Positions 51,131 to 60,915 of a stretch of DNA of 64,000 nucleotides are shown here, one piece after another. The notes beneath the pieces were generated by a model, which saw only the letters and a program-made list of their open reading frames with translations, was not told where the DNA came from and ran no database searches. The DNA comes from JAENVU01 sp963756815 (GTDB lineage Bacteria; Actinomycetota; Acidimicrobiia; IMCC26256; JAENVU01), in NCBI GenBank assembly GCA_963756815.1, contig CAVWPR010000048.1, positions 186,001 to 250,000 of the forward strand. The letters run 5' to 3'. How positions within the stretch are numbered: the first letter of the stretch is position 1; each line of letters opens with the position of its first letter. The position numbers and the translations under genes are program-made.

Positions 51131-54100
51131 TCAGTGTCGCACGTCCCTGCGAGGGGTCGGTGGTCGCACGTCCCGGAGCCGGTCAGTGTCGCGTGCGTCG
51201 CGCGGTTCGACCACGGGGTGGTTGCGGAGGCGCAGGAGGTCGTCGAGGGCCACCGGCGGCGAGTAGAGGAAACCCTGCCCCTGTGCGCAGCCGAGCTCGA
51301 CGAGGATCTCCGCCTGGCGCTCGGTCTCCACGCCCTCGGCGACCACCTGCAGGCCGAGTCCGCGCGCCAGGCCGATGATGCCCGCGACGATCGTGACGTC
51401 GTTGCTGTCGGTGTTGAGCTCCGTCGTGAACGACCGGTCGATCTTCACCGTGTCGACCGGGAGGCGGCGCAGGTAGCTGAGCGACGAGTAGCCGATCCCG
51501 AAGTCGTCGATGGCCAGCCGCACGCCCAGGTCGCGGATCGCATCGAGGGTCTCGATCGCGGTGTCGAGCTCGTCGAGGACGGCGTTCTCGGTGATCTCGA
51601 TGCACATCCGGCGCGGGTCGACGTCGTTGGCGCTCAGCACCTCGCGGATCCGGTCGACCAGGTCCTGCTGCGCGAGCTCGCGGGGGGACACGTTGACGTT
51701 GATCGAGGGCAGCGCCTCCACCGGCACCGCGGCGAGGGCGCCGGCGGCGAGGTCCAGCATCTCGCGACCGATCGCGACGACGAGCCCCGACGCCTCGGCC
51801 GCCGGGAGGAACTGGTCGGGCGTGAGCAGCCCACGCTGGGGGTGCTGCCAGCGGACGAGCGCCTCGGCGCCGATGAGTCGACCCGTGGTGAGCTCGACCA
51901 CCGGCTGGTAGCGAAGGAACAGCTGGTGCCGCTCCAGCGCCCGGTGGAGATCCGTCTCGACCTCGAGCGCGGCGGTGGTGGCGGCGCGCAGCGCGTCGTC
52001 GAACACCTCGTAGCGGTTCCGACCGCGGTCCTTGGCTCGGTACGCGGCCGCGTCCGCGCTGCGCAGCACGTCACCGGCGAGCGCGCCGGCCTCGGCGAGG
52101 GCGATGCCGATGCTCGCGGTGACGAACACGGTCCGGCCCTGCACGGTGAACGGGTCGGCGAGGACGTCGGCCACCCGACCGGCGATGGTCTCGGCCTCGG
52201 TCGGGCTCTCGAGATCGGTGCAGACGATCACGAACTCGTCCCCACCCGTCCGGGCCGCCATGTCGGAATCGCGGAGCACGCTGTTGAGCCGGCGCGTGAA
52301 GTGCACGAGGAGCTCGTCGCCGGCCGTGTGGCCCAACGCGTCGTTCACCAGCTTGAAGCGGTCCAGGTCGACGAACAGCACCGCTGTGTGCGTGCCGCGT
52401 GCGCTCACCGCGCGCGAGGGTCGCCTCCAGGTGATCGACGAGGAGGGTTCGATTCGGCAGCCCGGTGAGCGGGTCGTGGGCGGCGTCGTGGGCCAGCCGC
52501 TCTTCGAGCTCCTTGCGGACGGTGAGATCCATCATCACGCCGTCGAGCCAGCGCGGCCGCCCGTCCTCGTCCTCGATCGCCTGGCCCCGTTCCTCCACCC
52601 ATCGGCGCCCGCCGTCGCGGTGCATCACCTGGTACTCGATGAGGTAGGGCTCACCGAGGGCGACGTGGTGGGCGATCTGCGCGTCGATGAGGTCGCGGTG
52701 CTCGGGTGCGATGAGGTCGTACAGCTCCATCGCGGGACCGAACGCCTCCGCCGAATAGCCGGTGAGGTCCTCGATCGCGTCGCTGATGAACACGTCGCGG
52801 TACGGCGGATCGATCTCACAGCGGAAGACCGCGCCGGGAACGTTGTCGATGAGGTTGGCGAGCTTGGTCTCGCTCTCGCGGGTCTCGTTCACGGCCTCGA
52901 CCCGGGATGTCACGTCGAACATGAAGCCCTCGAGGAACTCGGGCTCGGCGTCGTCGCCGTAGAGGATCTGCCCGTGCTCGGACAGCCATCGGATCGATCC
53001 GTCGCAGTGCCGGATCGGGTACTCGATGATGAACGAGCGGTGCGCGCCGACGGCGGCACCGAGCTCGCGGTCGGTGCGCTCTCGGTGCTCGGGGAGGATC
53101 AGGTCGTCGAACACGACCTCGCCGGCGATGAACTCGGCGGCCGTGTAGCCGGTGAGCGTCTCGATCATGTCCGAGACGAACTCGTCCTCGTAGGGCGGGG
53201 TCGCGCGGCACCGGTACACCGCGCCGGGGAGATTGGCGATCAGCGTGCGGTGCCGCTCCTCGCTGCTCCGCAACGCGGCGGCGTACGCGTCGCGCTCGGT
53301 GTGGTCGCGGACGTTCATCACGATGCCGTTGATCGCCGGGTCGTCGAAGTGGCTCGACGCCATGAGCTCGATCGGCACCCAGTGTCCGTCGGCGTGCCGG
53401 ATCCGCATCGCATTGGTCGCGACGTACTCGGGCTCGGTGACGGCCCGGATCATCTCGGCGGCCGCGAAGTCGAGGTCGTCCGGATGGACGAGATCGAGCG
53501 TGTTCGTCCCGAGGAGCTGTTCGGCGGTGTACCCGAACAGTCGATTGCCGAGCGGTAGGTGGCTGATCACCGCGTGCTCGTCGATGACGATCAGCGCGTC
53601 GCCGGAGTTCTGGACGAGCGCGTGGAACCGTGCCTCCACGGCGCGCGACTCCTCGGCCGCGTCGCGCCGGGCGAGCGCGGAGCCGATCACGTCGGCGGCG
53701 ACCCGGATCAGCTCACTGTCGTCCTCGTGCCAGGTGTGGCGGCGGCCGAGGACATCGAGCCCGAGGTAGCCGATCACGGAGGCCGCGCGCACGAGCGGGA
53801 CGGCGAGGATGGCGCCGTCGGACGGGCGGGGGTCGCCGAGCGCGGCGCGCTCGCCGTCGAACCCCGGGCCGATCGGGTGCGCAGCGTCGACGAGGACGCC
53901 CTGCTGGTCGAGGAGGAGGTCGCGCCATCCGGCGAAGCTGCCGATGGGCAGCGGGACGCCGGCGTCGACGAAGAAGCGCGAGCCGGGCCGGGTGGCCCCG
54001 TGGGTACGGATCGCCGACTCGCCGTCGTCGGTGAGTCGGACGATCGACGCGCGGTCGGCGCCGGTGTGTCGGACCATCGCGGTGAGTGCGTCCTCGACGG

Positions 54101-54641
54101 CCTGGTCGATCTCGGAGTCGAGCGCGTCGACGAATCGCGCCGCAACCGACGCGAGCAGCTCGCGCCGCTTCCTGCTCTGCACGAGAGCGAGCCGCGCCGC
54201 GTGCACCTCGGACACGTCGCGCACGGTGAGCACGAAGGTGCCGGCCGCGATGCCGGGGAGGTCCATCGGCTGTGCGTTGGTGATCAGCTCGACGACGACC
54301 CAGTGCCCGTCGGTGTGACGGAACCGGAAGACCTGGTACTCGCCGTCGTCCTCGACGCCACTGGCGAGCCCGGCGAGCGCCTCGAGGGCGGCGTGCTGGT
54401 CGTCGGGATGGACCCGCTCGAGCCCGAAGGTCCCGACCATGGAGCCGGGTTCGAGGCCGAGCATGCGGTCGATGGCGGGGGTGGTGGCCAGGATGGTGCC
54501 GTCGTCGCGGATGAGGCACATGCCGTCCATGGCGTGCTCGAGCATCAGCGAGACGAACGACGCCTCGACGCCGGGCGCGGTCGGGCTTCTGGTCCGCAGG
54601 AACTCGGCGCGCGTCGGGGTGTCGGGGCGCGTCGGGTCCAC
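51131..54641 (-). CDS. Multi-PAS/GAF GGDEF-EAL c-di-GMP signalling protein (one frameshift)
   Basis: About 1,169 residues when joined. Order: PAS (about 28-160, MLEHAMDGMCLIRDDGTILA), GAF (about 170-320), PAS (335-455), PAS (460-590), PAS (600-735), GGDEF (745-900) and EAL (915-1160). The frame breaks near 52408 just after AAHDPLTGLPNRTLLVDHLE and resumes THTAVLFVDLDRFKLVND. The cyclase signature RTGGDEFVIV is intact, and the phosphodiesterase domain has LIGAEALVRWQHPQRG, IEITENAV, LAIDDFGIGYSSLSYLRRLP and VKIDRSF. Both activities are thus possible. No membrane helix, so cytosolic sensing, perhaps of redox or ligand by PAS domains. Confidence 0.87.
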
Positions 54642-54710
54642 GGTAGGAACATCGACCCTTCTGTCCCGATCTTGAGGCCCGCCGGGAGCCGATCGCGCCC
54701 GGTTTCCGGG

Positions 54711-55475
54711 TCAGATCGCGGACCAGCCGCCGTCGACCGCGAGGACCTGCCCGGTCACGTAGCTGCTCGCGTCGGAGCACAGGAAGAGGAGGGCGCCGTC
54801 GAGCTCGTGCTCGGCCCCGGGCCGTCGGAGCGGCGTCCGGTCACGTACCCAGTCGGTGAGGCGCTCGTCGGCGAAGAGGTCCTCGGTCATCTCGCTCGGG
54901 AACCAGCCCGGGGCGAGGGCGTTCACGCGGATGTCCTTGCGGGACCACTGGCTCGCCAGCTCCCTGGTCAGGCTGAGCAGACCGCCCTTCGACGCGGAGT
55001 AGGACGCCTCGGGCACACGCCCGATCCCGGTGAGCGCGTAGATGGACACGATGTTCACGATCCGGCCGGCGATCGCGTGCTCGACCATGGCGCGCGCCGT
55101 GGCCTGGGCCACCGCGAAGGGCGCGACCAGGTTCACCTCGACGGTCGCACGGAAGTGATCGACCGGCTCGTCGAGCGCGCGCATCGGCTCGCTGCGGCCG
55201 GCGTTGTTCACCAACACGTCGATTCGGCCGGCTGCGTCCAGCACCCGGGGCACGAGCTCGGCGCTCGCAACGGGATCGGTCACGTCGCACTCGACCACGA
55301 TCGGATCGGTGAGCCCGGCCGCGACGGCGTCGAGCCGGTCGCGGCGCCGGGCCGTGATCGCCACACGCGCGCCGACGGCATCGAGCACGCGGGCGAAGCG
55401 GGCGCCGAGCCCCGAGCTCGCGCCCGTGACGAGCGCGACCTGGCCGTCGAGTCGGAATCCGTCGAGCGGTTGCAC
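54711..55475 (-). CDS. Short-chain dehydrogenase/reductase
   Basis: 254 residues, intact frame. Classical SDR: VALVTGASSGLGARFARVLD, ITARRRDRLDAVAAGL with Arg pair for NADP, IDVLVNNAGRSEPM, NIVSIYALTG with the catalytic Ser, and YSASKGGLLSLTRELA with Tyr and Lys. It ends with SYVTGQVLAVDGGWSA, the usual C-terminus of the FabG-like group. GTG start at 55475. Substrate unknown. Confidence 0.9.
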   Translation of the reverse strand: MQPLDGFRLDGQVALVTGASSGLGARFARVLDAVGARVAITARRRDRLDAVAAGLTDPIVVECDVTDPVASAELVPRVLDAAGRIDVLVNNAGRSEPMRALDEPVDHFRATVEVNLVAPFAVAQATARAMVEHAIAGRIVNIVSIYALTGIGRVPEASYSASKGGLLSLTRELASQWSRKDIRVNALAPGWFPSEMTEDLFADERLTDWVRDRTPLRRPGAEHELDGALLFLCSDASSYVTGQVLAVDGGWSAI

Positions 55476-55542
55476 GACGGGCGACCGTAGCCGCGCGCCG
55501 TTCGGGGCCACGGAGGTCGCGGGTACCGGCTAAGAAAGGTCG

Positions 55543-56584
55543 ATGCGCGCCCTCACGTACCACGGCCCGTTCGACGTCCGCGTCGCCGACGTCGCCGATC
55601 CGCAGCCCTTCGACGCCGAGAGCGGCGGTCGTGGCCGTCCGGGCGTGCGGGATCTGCGGGAGCGACCTCCACATCTACGAGGGCCACGGCTTCAGCCCGG
55701 ACCTCGGGTTCTGCGTGGGTCACGAGGCGGTGGGCGAGGTGGTGGAGGTCGGACGCGCCGTGACCCGCTTCCGGGTGGGTGACTCCGTGCTCGTACCGGG
55801 GTCCGTGGGCTGTGCGACGTGCGGTCCGTGCCGGGCGGGGTACGTCCTGGGCTGCGAGCGCCACCGCTCCGGTTGCTACGGGCTCGGTGCGCTGCTCCCG
55901 GGGAGTCAGGCCCAGGCGGTCGCGGTGCCCAGCGCCGACGGGAACCTGGTCGCGATCCCCGAGGGCGTGTCCGACGACGCCGCGCTCGTGCTCACCGACA
56001 ACGCACCCACCGCCTGGTACGGCGCCCGCCGGGCGCGGATCGAGCCGGGCGACGTCGTGGCCGTGATCGGGCTCGGGCCCGTGGGCATCATGTCGGTCCT
56101 CGCGGCGCAGATCATGGGCGCGTCGCGTGTCCTGGCAATCGACCTCGTGCCCGAGCGTCGCGCCGCGGCGGCCGCGCTCGGCGCCGAGCCGGTGGAGGGC
56201 GACCCCAAGGTCGCGGTGCGGGAGATGACCGGCGGTCGCGGCGCCGGCGTCGTGCTCGAGGCGGTCGGTGCCGATGCGACCATCGACCTCGCGATGAAGA
56301 TCGCGGCCCGCGGCGCGCGCGTGTCGGTCGTCGGCGTGAACCAGAGCGCGAACTTCGCGATGCACATGGCGCTCGCCCAGTTCAACGAGCTCGAGTTCGC
56401 GATCGGGCTCTGCTCCGTGCAGCGCGAGCTCCCGGCGTTGCTGGCCTTGACGCAGTCCGGTCGGCTCCACCCGGAGGTCGTCGTCACCCATCACCTCGGG
56501 CTGAGCGAGGGCGCCGAGGCCTACGAGCTGTTCCACGCGCGCGCCGGTGGGGTGGGCAAGGTGGTCCTCGACCCCGCGGCGTGA
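55543..56584 (+). CDS. Zinc-dependent alcohol dehydrogenase (one frameshift)
   Basis: About 347 residues, MDR superfamily. It begins MRALTYHGPFDVRVADVADP, shifts frame near 55618, and continues VRACGICGSDLHIYEGHG with the first catalytic Zn ligand (Cys). The second ligand is in GHEAVGEV, and the structural Zn Cys are in CATCGPCRAGYVLGCERH. The Rossmann motif is VIGLGPVGIMSVLAAQIMG, followed by AIDLVP, where Asp suggests NAD. It fits the group around threonine and formaldehyde dehydrogenases. Substrate not fixed. Confidence 0.88.
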
Positions 56585-56588
56585 GCGC

Positions 56589-56774
56589 TCAGAATGCCTT
56601 CCACTTGTCGATCATCGCCAGCATCGTGAGCGGAGAGATTCCGCCGGTCGAACCCGGCCACGCCGGTGATGCCGCCCACGATCACCATCGCGATGCCCAC
56701 GAGCACGAAGCCGCGCCAGTGCCAGTTGCCGCGACGGCGGCGATGTGCGCGAGCAGCAGCAGGTTGCGGGTCAT
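56589..56774 (-). CDS. Small membrane protein (frameshifted)
   Basis: Pieces on the minus strand read MTRNLLLLAHIAAVAA, then FVLVGIAMVIVGGITGVAGF, then LTMLAMIDKWKAF ending at 56589. Together they give about 61 residues with two hydrophobic helices and at least two base shifts. The ends join well with the flanking genes (5 bases from the ADH stop). Possibly a real small protein; no family recognised. Confidence 0.4.
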
Positions 56775-56833
56775 GGCTGCAGTCTGGCCCGCGGGATGCC
56801 GGCGTCGGAGACCGGTCGCGGCATCATGACCAC

Positions 56834-57730
56834 GTGTCGATCCCACCGCCCGGTCGCTTCCGCCTCCGCGACCGGCGGGCGTGGCGGTCGCCCAGTGCGC
56901 CGCTGCCGGCCCGCACCGAGCGACGGGTGCGCCCCGATGGCCGCCAGTATTTGCTGACGGTGCCCGCGGGTCCGCCGCCGGCGAACGGATGCCCGGTGGT
57001 GCTGAACCTCCACGGCTTCACGTCGAACCTCGTGCAGCAGGCGCACTACAGCCGGCTGCCGCAGCTCGGCGGCGAGCGGGGGTACGTCGTCGTGACGCCG
57101 CACGGGACGGGGCGGATCCCCCGTTGGACGTTCCCGCGTCTGCCCGGCCCCGACGATGCCGCGTTCCTGCGATCGGTGCTCGACGAGGTCGCGGTCGCGC
57201 ACCCGATCGATCCCGGTCGCGTCTTCGCCAGCGGGATCTCGAACGGCGCAGCGATGTCGATGGCCCTCGCCGAGGTCTGGCCGGACGCGTTGGCCGGTGT
57301 CGCGCCGGTCGCAGGTGTGAACGCGATCCCGGCTCGCCCCGTCGCCGGGCTGCCGGTCTGCGCCTTCCACGGGACCGCCGACCGCATCGTCCCGTATCGC
57401 GGAAGCTCGCGCTTCGCCGAGCTGCGGCCCGGCGGCGACGGGCTGCGCCCACGACGCATCGGACCACCCTTCGTGCTGCCGCCGGTCGAGGACGTCATGA
57501 CGGCGTACGCACGTGCCAACGACGTGACCACCGAGCCGACGGTCACGACGATCGGCGCCGACGTGCGTCACCTGCTCTACGCCTCGCAGCCCCGCATCGA
57601 GCTGTTCGTGATCGAGGGTGGAGGACACACCTGGCCGGGATCGGCCGACACGGTGCGGCTCCTCGGCCCCACGACGCGCACGATCGACGCGACCGTGATC
57701 ATGCTCGACCGCTTCGACGCGTCGGCCTAG
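56834..57730 (+). CDS. PHB depolymerase-like esterase (LpqC family)
   Basis: 298 residues. Segments are PVVLNLHGFTSNLVQQAHYS, RGYVVVTPHGTGRIPRWTFP, RVFASGISNGAAMSMALAEV with the nucleophile Ser in GISNG, PVCAFHGTADRIVPYRGSSR with the Asp, and VIEGGGHTWPGSADTVRLLG with the His. This order is that of the LpqC/feruloyl-esterase/PHB-depolymerase group. Most members are secreted, but here the GTG start gives a basic N-terminus (RFRLRDRRAWR) without a clear signal peptide, so it may be cytoplasmic or the start may be wrong. Confidence 0.85.
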   Translation: MSIPPPGRFRLRDRRAWRSPSAPLPARTERRVRPDGRQYLLTVPAGPPPANGCPVVLNLHGFTSNLVQQAHYSRLPQLGGERGYVVVTPHGTGRIPRWTFPRLPGPDDAAFLRSVLDEVAVAHPIDPGRVFASGISNGAAMSMALAEVWPDALAGVAPVAGVNAIPARPVAGLPVCAFHGTADRIVPYRGSSRFAELRPGGDGLRPRRIGPPFVLPPVEDVMTAYARANDVTTEPTVTTIGADVRHLLYASQPRIELFVIEGGGHTWPGSADTVRLLGPTTRTIDATVIMLDRFDASA

Positions 57731-57732
57731 TC

Positions 57733-58620
57733 CTACGTCGCCTGCAGGTCGGGGAGCACCGAGGCGATCCGATCGAGGCGGTCGGGTGGGTCGTCCCAGT
57801 GCGGGTCCTCGGCGCGTGGGTGGTGGACGACGAGGTCGGTGATCCCGAGCGCGCCGAACCGGCCGGCGTCGTCGACGAACGCATCGACGCTCGCGAGCGG
57901 ACGGTCGTCACCTGCGCCCGTCAGGAGGATGCGGTCGAGCGTCGCGGGGTCGCGTCCGATCGTCGCGCACGCGTCCTCGAGCCGGCGCGTCTGGTCGCGC
58001 ACCGCCCGCTCGATGCCGGCCGGACTCGGGTCGCGCCAGGGGTCGCCGATGGTGATCCAGGCGTCGGCGTGGCGCGCCGTGAGCGCGAGTGCCTTCGGCC
58101 CGGCGGCGGCGACCGCGAGCGGCAGCCGCGGCTGCTGGAGCGGTCCCGGAAGCGTGCGGGCGTCGTGGATCACGTAGTGCGCGCCCTCGTAGGAGTACGC
58201 ACCGTGGGTGAGCAGACCGTCGAGCGCCTCGACCATCTCGGCGAAGCGCGCGTGACGCGCGGCGGGCCCGAGCGGCTCGCCGCCGTAGACGGTGGCGTCC
58301 CAGCCCACACCGCCGGCCCCCACCCCCAGCACGAAGCGGCCGCCCGATACGTGGTCGAGCGCGATGGCGTCCTTCGCGAGCGTGAGGGGCTCGCGGAAGT
58401 TGGGGGAGCACACGAGCGTGCCGAGGCGGATGCGCTCGGTCGCGCCGGCGAGACCGGCGAGCCAGGGGATCGCACCGAACCAGGGTCGGTCGCGATAGTG
58501 CTGCCAGGACAGGTGGTCGTAGGTCCAGAGGTGGTCGAAGCCCAACGCCTCGACGTGCCGGGCCTGTGCGACCGCAGTGGGCCAGGGATCCGTGGGGATG
58601 ATGCAGACGCCGACGCGCAC
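57733..58620 (-). CDS. LLM class F420-dependent oxidoreductase
   Basis: 295 residues, luciferase-like barrel. Present are VGVCIIPTDPWPTAVAQARH, EALGFDHLWTYDHLSWQHYR, RIRLGTLVCSPNFREPLTLA, DHVSGGRFVLGVGAGGVGWD and LAVAAAGPKALALTARHADA. The GVGAGG loop is where F420 or FMN binds. GTG at 58620 is taken as start because an upstream ATG would run into the operator region of the divergent operon. Substrate unknown. Convergent with the esterase, with a 2-base gap. Confidence 0.87.
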   Translation of the reverse strand: MRVGVCIIPTDPWPTAVAQARHVEALGFDHLWTYDHLSWQHYRDRPWFGAIPWLAGLAGATERIRLGTLVCSPNFREPLTLAKDAIALDHVSGGRFVLGVGAGGVGWDATVYGGEPLGPAARHARFAEMVEALDGLLTHGAYSYEGAHYVIHDARTLPGPLQQPRLPLAVAAAGPKALALTARHADAWITIGDPWRDPSPAGIERAVRDQTRRLEDACATIGRDPATLDRILLTGAGDDRPLASVDAFVDDAGRFGALGITDLVVHHPRAEDPHWDDPPDRLDRIASVLPDLQAT

Positions 58621-58680
58621 GGCCCGAGCATGGCCGATCCGGCCGGTCCCGGGCCGGGATCGGCAGAGCTGGCGAGCCAC

Positions 58681-58698
58681 TAGAGCGATCTATCTAGA
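58681..58698. promoter_or_regulatory. Likely TetR-type operator (TAGA-GCGA-TCTA and TCTAGA)
   Basis: Inverted repeat TAGAGCGATCTA (58681-58692) abuts the palindrome TCTAGA (58693-58698), just 8 bases before the membrane-protein ATG. This AT-rich dyad in front of a membrane gene/TetR operon is where an autoregulatory site is expected. The link to that TetR is inference. Confidence 0.45.
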
Positions 58699-58706
58699 AT
58701 CGTCGC

Positions 58707-59147
58707 ATGACGACCCACACCTCCGCCCCTTCGTCGGTGACCGGCCGGCGGTCCGAGCCCCTGCGCACCGCCGGGGTGGTGTTCGCGATCGCGCTGGTCA
58801 TCCACGGCGCCGACCACTTCCGCCGGGGGATGGACGTCCTGACCCCGACGGTGTTCTGGGCCGGCAACGTCCAGATCGCGCTCTCGATCGTGACGCTCGT
58901 GTTGATCTTCACGCGCCACCGGCTCGCGCCGGTGTTCGCCGCCGTCCTCGGCTTCGCGAGCGCGATCGGCTTCACCGCCGCGCACGTGCTGCCTCACTGG
59001 AGCAGCTTCAGCGACTCGTTCACCGGCGCGCACCACGCGCCGCACGTGACCGGGTTCTCGTGGTTCGCCGCGGGGTGCGAGATCGGCGCCGGGCTCTACC
59101 TCGGGATCGCCGCAATCGTCACCATGCGACGCGAGCGGGTCGCATGA
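58707..59147 (+). CDS. Four-helix membrane protein of unknown function
   Basis: 146 residues with four hydrophobic segments: TAGVVFAIALVIHGADHFRR, TVFWAGNVQIALSIVTLVLI, LAPVFAAVLGFASAIGFTAA and GFSWFAAGCEIGAGLYLGIA. His residues cluster near the membrane faces (IHGADHFRRG, AHVLPHW, GAHHAPHVTG), which could bind metal or haem. No family recognised. Its stop overlaps the TetR start by 4 bases (ATGA), so it may be the target of that regulator. Confidence 0.72.
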   Translation: MTTHTSAPSSVTGRRSEPLRTAGVVFAIALVIHGADHFRRGMDVLTPTVFWAGNVQIALSIVTLVLIFTRHRLAPVFAAVLGFASAIGFTAAHVLPHWSSFSDSFTGAHHAPHVTGFSWFAAGCEIGAGLYLGIAAIVTMRRERVA

Positions 59148-59723
59148 GCGCGCTTGGAACGCGCGACCGCATCCGCGACTCCGCCGCTGGTCTCTTCCGG
59201 CATCAGGGGTACCACGCGACGGGTGTGAAGCAGATCGTCGAGCGGCGCGGGCGCGCCGCTCGCGTCGCTCTATCACTTCTTCCCAGGCGGCAAGGAGGCG
59301 CTCGGCGCGGAGGTCGTACGCGCCTCGGGCGCGGGGTACCAGGTCCTGGTCGAAGCGGTCTGGGACGCCGCGCCCGACGTGGTCTCCGGCGTCCACGCGG
59401 TGTTCGACGGCGCAGCCGCGGTGCTGGAGGACACCGGCTACGAGGACGCGTGCCCGATCGCGACGGTCGCGCTCGAGGTGGCGAGCACGAACGAGACCCT
59501 GCGCGTGGCCACGGCCGAGGTGTTCGACGCGTGGATCGCCTCGGCGACGAGCCGGCTCGAGGCCGCGGGCGTCGACCGTGACGCGGCGCGCGCGCTGGCG
59601 TTCGCGATCGTGGGCGGCCTCGAGGGTGCGTTCGTCATCGCGCGCGCGACACGTTCCGTGGAACCGCTGGCCGCAGCCGGACGCGTGGCCGCCGACGCCG
59701 TCGAGCGCGCGCTACCCGCCTGA
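59144..59723 (+). CDS. TetR/AcrR family transcriptional regulator (one frameshift)
   Basis: About 192 residues. The helix-turn-helix is in RDRIRDSAAGLFRHQGYHAT and GVKQIVER, then the frame shifts near 59250 and continues APLASLYHFFPGGKEALGAE, typical of the LmrA/YxaF-like subgroup. The ligand domain has ACPIATVALEVASTNETLRV and FAIVGGLEGAFVIARATRSV, again fitting that group (TetR_C_33-like). Coupled to the membrane gene by ATGA. Likely represses its own operon through the dyad at 58681. Confidence 0.83.
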
Positions 59724-60068
59724 CGAGAGCGGTGTGGAGCGTTGGAGGAAGACCCGGATCTCTGTGATCAGGCCGTCGGTGATGCCGAACAGAACCGCCT
59801 CCTCGGTGCGGAGCCGTTGGCCGCCGACGGTGGCGGTCTCGACGAGCTCCACGCACGTTCGGTCCGGGGTGCCGAAGGATCGGTGGACCTCGAGCTCGTA
59901 GTCGCCGAGCACCGCGAACGTCTCGACGAGGAATGCGACGTACGCGTCGCGGTCGGAGAAGTCGTCGCCGTACGGACCGTGGCGCACCACGTCCGGTGCG
60001 AGCCGGGCGCGCAGTGCGTCCCAGTTGCCGGCGCGCAACGCCGCCAGGTAGCCGCCGACCGCATCCAT
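59712..60068 (-). CDS. SnoaL-like/NTF2-fold protein
   Basis: 118 residues. One NTF2-like domain: VGGYLAALRAGNWDALRARL, RHGPYGDDFSDRDAYVAFLV, YELEVHRSFGTPDRTCVELV and LFGITDGLITEIRVFLQRST. It matches the nuclear-transport-factor-2 family used by isomerases and cyclases. It starts at the ATG at 60068. Its last 12 bases overlap the convergent TetR gene's end. Function not known. Confidence 0.78.
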   Translation of the reverse strand: MDAVGGYLAALRAGNWDALRARLAPDVVRHGPYGDDFSDRDAYVAFLVETFAVLGDYELEVHRSFGTPDRTCVELVETATVGGQRLRTEEAVLFGITDGLITEIRVFLQRSTPLSSGG

Positions 60069-60099
60069 CGTCCGATGGTACGGCCGGCGGCCGTCCCGC

Positions 60100-60342
60100 T
60101 CAGCCGGCCGCGCGTGCCGGGGTGTCGTCGAGCGCCTGGGTCGCGGAGGGGTGGCCCGCATCACGGGAGGCGGACTCCGTGGCTCGGCCCCCGCGTTCGG
60201 ATCGTGGTGTGCGCACCCCGGCCCACCAGAGCGCGAACGGAGCGATCATGAGGATCCAGCAGAGCACGTAGATCACGACCCACGCGATCTCTGCGCCGGT
60301 TCCCTCGGCGGCGCCGAGCACGGTGGCGTGGTGGTCAGCCAC
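60100..60342 (-). CDS. Small single-helix membrane protein
   Basis: 80 residues with one strong helix (WVVIYVLCWILMIAPFALWW) after a short N-terminus, and a polar Ser/Ala/Arg-rich tail. GTG start with GGGAG upstream. No family recognised. Its length and clear helix favour a real gene, but a short high-GC frame can be chance. Confidence 0.45.
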   Translation of the reverse strand: MADHHATVLGAAEGTGAEIAWVVIYVLCWILMIAPFALWWAGVRTPRSERGGRATESASRDAGHPSATQALDDTPARAAG

Positions 60343-60466
60343 GTCCGGCTCCCGGTGCGACGGATGCCGGCTCGGGCCGCATCCGGTGGTGCGCGCGAGC
60401 GCGCGTGTCGGTGTCGATGGTCATGGAGGGTCTCCTTCGGAGCCGGCCGCGGTGCGGCCGAGTGAG

Positions 60467-60488
60467 GCCGAGCCCGGTTCGGCTCGGC
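60467..60488 (-). terminator. Hairpin after the 60494 gene
   Basis: GCCGAGCC and GGCTCGGC pair perfectly over 8 bases around a 6-base loop. On the minus strand it lies 5 bases after the stop of the hypothetical gene. No U-tract. Confidence 0.55.
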
Positions 60489-60493
60489 GCGCG

Positions 60494-60844
60494 TCAGGAC
60501 GCGGTCCGGAGGAGGGGCGGTGCGCGCCGGCGGAACGCCGACCAGCGGCGGCCGACGGGGAGTCGGTGCTCGCTGACGACGTGGGCGAGCAGCAGCGCGA
60601 GCAACGCGGCGGTGAGGACCGTCGGCAGGCTGCCCAGCGGGAGCGGACGGCGGTCGTCCGCCCTCGGCGCCGTCGCCGCGTGGTCCGACACCGAGAGGGC
60701 GTGGGCGCGATCCAGCGCGGTTCGGTGGCCCGACGGCTCGAGCACGGACCGTGCGCCGCCCGAACGCGGTGTCGCGGTCAGCAGTGCGACGAGCAGCAGG
60801 AGGGGCGCGAGGCGACGGCGATTCCTCCACACGACGCCCGGCAT
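60494..60844 (-). CDS. Secreted or membrane hypothetical protein
   Basis: 116 residues. N-terminal signal-like segment (WRNRRRLAPLLLLVALLTAT), a polar middle rich in Arg, His and Ser, and a second hydrophobic stretch (SLPTVLTAALLALLLAHVVS) before a basic tail. This pattern suggests a small protein with both ends inside and the middle outside, or LPxTG-like anchoring without a recognisable sorting motif. No family recognised. A hairpin follows the stop, which supports a real gene. Confidence 0.55.
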   Translation of the reverse strand: MPGVVWRNRRRLAPLLLLVALLTATPRSGGARSVLEPSGHRTALDRAHALSVSDHAATAPRADDRRPLPLGSLPTVLTAALLALLLAHVVSEHRLPVGRRWSAFRRRAPPLLRTAS

Positions 60845-60915
60845 CCCGGAACGGTAGTCCTGGTTCGGCCGGACGCCTGCGGCGGACCGGGTGGGGTACC
60901 GGCCCGACGGCGGGG

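Noticed and set aside
51131..54641. Two separate genes (a PAS/GAF sensor and a GGDEF-EAL protein)
   Set aside because: The GGDEF domain starts in the first frame (DPLTGLPNRTLLVDHLE) and continues in the second, so one broken gene explains both.
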